Source: Pseudonocardia sp. TRM90224 (GTDB lineage: Bacteria; Actinomycetota; Actinomycetes; Mycobacteriales; Pseudonocardiaceae). Taken from it: a stretch of 64,000 nt of DNA. The DNA lies in contig NZ_JAJGSX010000021.1 of NCBI RefSeq assembly GCF_021245725.1, positions 1 through 64,000 of the forward strand. The letters run 5' to 3'. Made by a program: the position numbers and the translations under genes. Below, piece after piece: positions 62,550 through 64,000 of the stretch. The notes beneath the pieces were generated by a model that was not told where the DNA came from, did no database searches, and worked only from the letters and a program-made list of their open reading frames with translations. Positions within the stretch are counted from its first letter, which is position 1. Every line of letters begins with the position of its first letter.

Positions 62550-64000
62550 TCACGTGGCGGGCCCCGTGTCGAGCAGCGCCGACAGCTCGACGAGGAGCGC
62601 GGGCGGGGGTGCCCAGCTGAACACGCCGCACGGGACGTCGTCGACGGTCGGGGTGGACGGCCCGCACATGCCGCGCAGGAACAGGTACGCGACACCGCCC
62701 AGCTGGCGGTCGGGGACGTAACCGGGCAGCCGCCAACGCAGGTAGCGGTGCAGCGCCACGCCGTAGAGCAGCGCCTGGAGCGGGTAGTTCGCCGCGATCA
62801 TGGCATCGGCGAGCAGCGCCGGCGTGTAGTGCGCCGACGTGAGCGGCTCCCGCCCGTCAGGGCCCACCGGGCCGAGCCAGTTGGTCTTGTAGTCGACGAT
62901 GACGAACCGATCGCCCCGTACCCGCAGCACGGCGTCGACGCTGCCGGTCAGGTACCCGCGCAGTGGCTGCTCGGCCAGCGCGGGCTCCTCCAGCGCGGCC
63001 GGGTAGGCGGCGAGCGGGTCGCCGACCGGCAGGTGCCGCCGCAGCACCGCTGCCACGTCGCCCAGCATGAGCCGCTGCGGGCCGGGGGCGTCGCCGCCGG
63101 CGAGCGGCATCTCGAAGTCGAGCTCCGCGAGCCGGTCGCGGGGCGCGATGTCGGCGAGCCGCAGCCCGCCGGCCAGCGGGCCGAGCGGCGTGCGCGCGAC
63201 CGGTTCGAGCGCCGCGGCCAGCGTCGCCGCGTCGACGCCCAGCACCGGGAACCGGACGAACTGCTCACGGCACCGCGCGAGCAGCTCACCACCGAGATCG
63301 GGCACGGTCAGGTCGGCAGCCTCGAAGACGGCGTGCACGAGCGTCCCGAACGCGGCTCCGACCGGGAGGTCCGCCATCGGCGACGGCATCCCGGAACCCG
63401 TGGACGGCACCGGCTCCAGCTCGACCGGCACCTCGTCGGTGCTCCCGGCGTCCTCCGGCTCATTGCCGGAACCGTTTGGACCCGAACCGTGGTGGCCGGC
63501 GCCGGCGGTGAGCGCGGAGTAGGAGGTGCGCCGCCATTGCCGGTCGAGCGCCCGCGCGAACGTCGCAGCGGTCAGCTCGCCGCCGCCACCGTCGCGGCTC
63601 GGGAACTGGCTCAGCGCCCTGACCTGCACCTCCTCGACGGCGAGCACGGGGGAGGCGAGCGAACGCAACGCGTCGAGCGCGGCGGCGTCGGGCGGGATCC
63701 GGTAGGCCTGCGCCGGTTGCTCACCCGGCTCCGGACGCCCGATGAGCAGCCGGTGCACCGGCGAGGTCGACGTAGTCGTGGCCGGCACCCACCACGTGAC
63801 GACCTGGCTCTTGGCCCGCGTGAGCGCGACGTACAGCAGCCGCAGGTCCTCACCGGCCTCCTCGGCGAGGTGCTGCGCGCAGCGCTCCTTCCAGCCCTCG
63901 CCGGTCTCGCCGCCGACGTCGAGCACCCGCGCGCCGCGCGGGTCGTGCAGCAGCGGCACCTCGGGGTCGCGGACGTTGCGGTCCCACCCGAACGGCACGT
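62550..64000 (-). CDS. recB: Exodeoxyribonuclease V beta subunit (RecB), C-terminal part, cut by window end
   Basis: About 483 residues of the C-terminus are visible; the gene continues past position 64000. The helicase C-terminal motif LRLLYVALTRAKSQVVTWW is near the right end. The RecB nuclease domain follows, with GTLVHAVFEAADL, LAELDFEMPL, GSVDAVLRVRG, VIVDYKTNWLG and YPLQALLYGVALHRYL in order, containing the metal-binding Asp and Lys of the D-x-K pattern. Between the helicase and nuclease parts is a Gly/Ser/Pro-rich linker. With RecD it forms the end-resecting RecBCD complex; recC is expected beyond the window. Confidence 0.93.
   Translation of the reverse strand, partial: VPFGWDRNVRDPEVPLLHDPRGARVLDVGGETGEGWKERCAQHLAEEAGEDLRLLYVALTRAKSQVVTWWVPATTTSTSPVHRLLIGRPEPGEQPAQAYRIPPDAAALDALRSLASPVLAVEEVQVRALSQFPSRDGGGGELTAATFARALDRQWRRTSYSALTAGAGHHGSGPNGSGNEPEDAGSTDEVPVELEPVPSTGSGMPSPMADLPVGAAFGTLVHAVFEAADLTVPDLGGELLARCREQFVRFPVLGVDAATLAAALEPVARTPLGPLAGGLRLADIAPRDRLAELDFEMPLAGGDAPGPQRLMLGDVAAVLRRHLPVGDPLAAYPAALEEPALAEQPLRGYLTGSVDAVLRVRGDRFVIVDYKTNWLGPVGPDGREPLTSAHYTPALLADAMIAANYPLQALLYGVALHRYLRWRLPGYVPDRQLGGVAYLFLRGMCGPSTPTVDDVPCGVFSWAPPPALLVELSALLDTGPAT

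Overview
The window is chromosomal DNA from a very GC-rich bacterium, most likely an actinobacterium of the Pseudonocardiales type. The signs are uniformly high GC in third codon positions, frequent GTG starts, ATGA, GTGA and TGATG gene overlaps, ECF41-type sigma factor, Tat and lipoprotein ABC binding proteins without a dedicated sugar ATPase, and several promoters whose predicted transcripts begin at the start codon. No rRNA, tRNA, transposase, integrase, phage gene or CRISPR array was seen, so the region reads as ordinary chromosome with accessory metabolic and repair genes. The genus is an inference; no decisive marker gene is present.

Layout. 0.3-5.0 kb: an HtrA-like protease, then a MoxR / DUF58 / VWA / VWA operon (Bat-like envelope or stress module). 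5-9.3 kb: MFS exporter with MarR regulator and a palindromic operator, a secreted Pro/Thr-rich protein, a methyltransferase, a small Cys-rich peptide, and DUF2231 and DUF1508 proteins. 9.4-13.9 kb: a helicase-associated/WYL-type protein, an M13 metallopeptidase and a 43-residue membrane peptide. 14-19 kb: epoxide hydrolase, SnoaL-like protein, ECF41 sigma factor, PaiB-like protein and copper amine oxidase. 19.3-26.5 kb: a seven-gene, fully overlapping peptide-uptake operon that ends in a P1/DmpA-type aminopeptidase and a C45 acyltransferase-type hydrolase. 26.7-30.5 kb: LacI regulator, a ClpL-like AAA+ disaggregase, and divergent TerD.

30.5-45.6 kb: DUF2306 membrane protein, MarR with a leaderless PNPOx-type target, ankyrin lipoprotein, AhpD-like protein, cholesterol-oxidase-like GMC enzyme, SDR, DUF985 cupin, DUF3558-like lipoprotein, a frameshifted VOC protein, GntR plus ACC deaminase, a HerA-like ATPase, a triple-repeat lipoprotein, and a LacI regulator with a small partner gene. 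45.8-49 kb: UgpA/UgpE/UgpB-type ABC importer. 49-50.7 kb: ABC-F ATPase. 50.9-57.1 kb: acidic protein, then SbcD-SbcC-NurA-like operon. 57.2-64 kb: membrane protein, RlaP-like nucleotidyltransferase, AMIN-like secreted protein, NadE, zinc-ribbon-like small protein, RecD, and the C-terminal part of RecB, which runs off the window.

The most notable theme is DNA-end processing. SbcD (Mre11-like), SbcC (Rad50-like) and a NurA-like nuclease form one translationally coupled operon. A HerA-like ATPase lies about 8 kb upstream, so all four components of the archaeal Mre11-Rad50-HerA-NurA resection set are present, next to RecB/RecD.

Two families of dispersed palindromic elements mark intergenic regions. 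P1 has the core GGCAGGAAAG-CCA or TGG-CTTTCCTGCC and five loci. P2 has CCCCACCGTTTTG arms and five loci. Two P2 copies 35 kb apart match at 59 of 60 positions, including the bases that do not pair, which points to copying rather than convergent terminator evolution.
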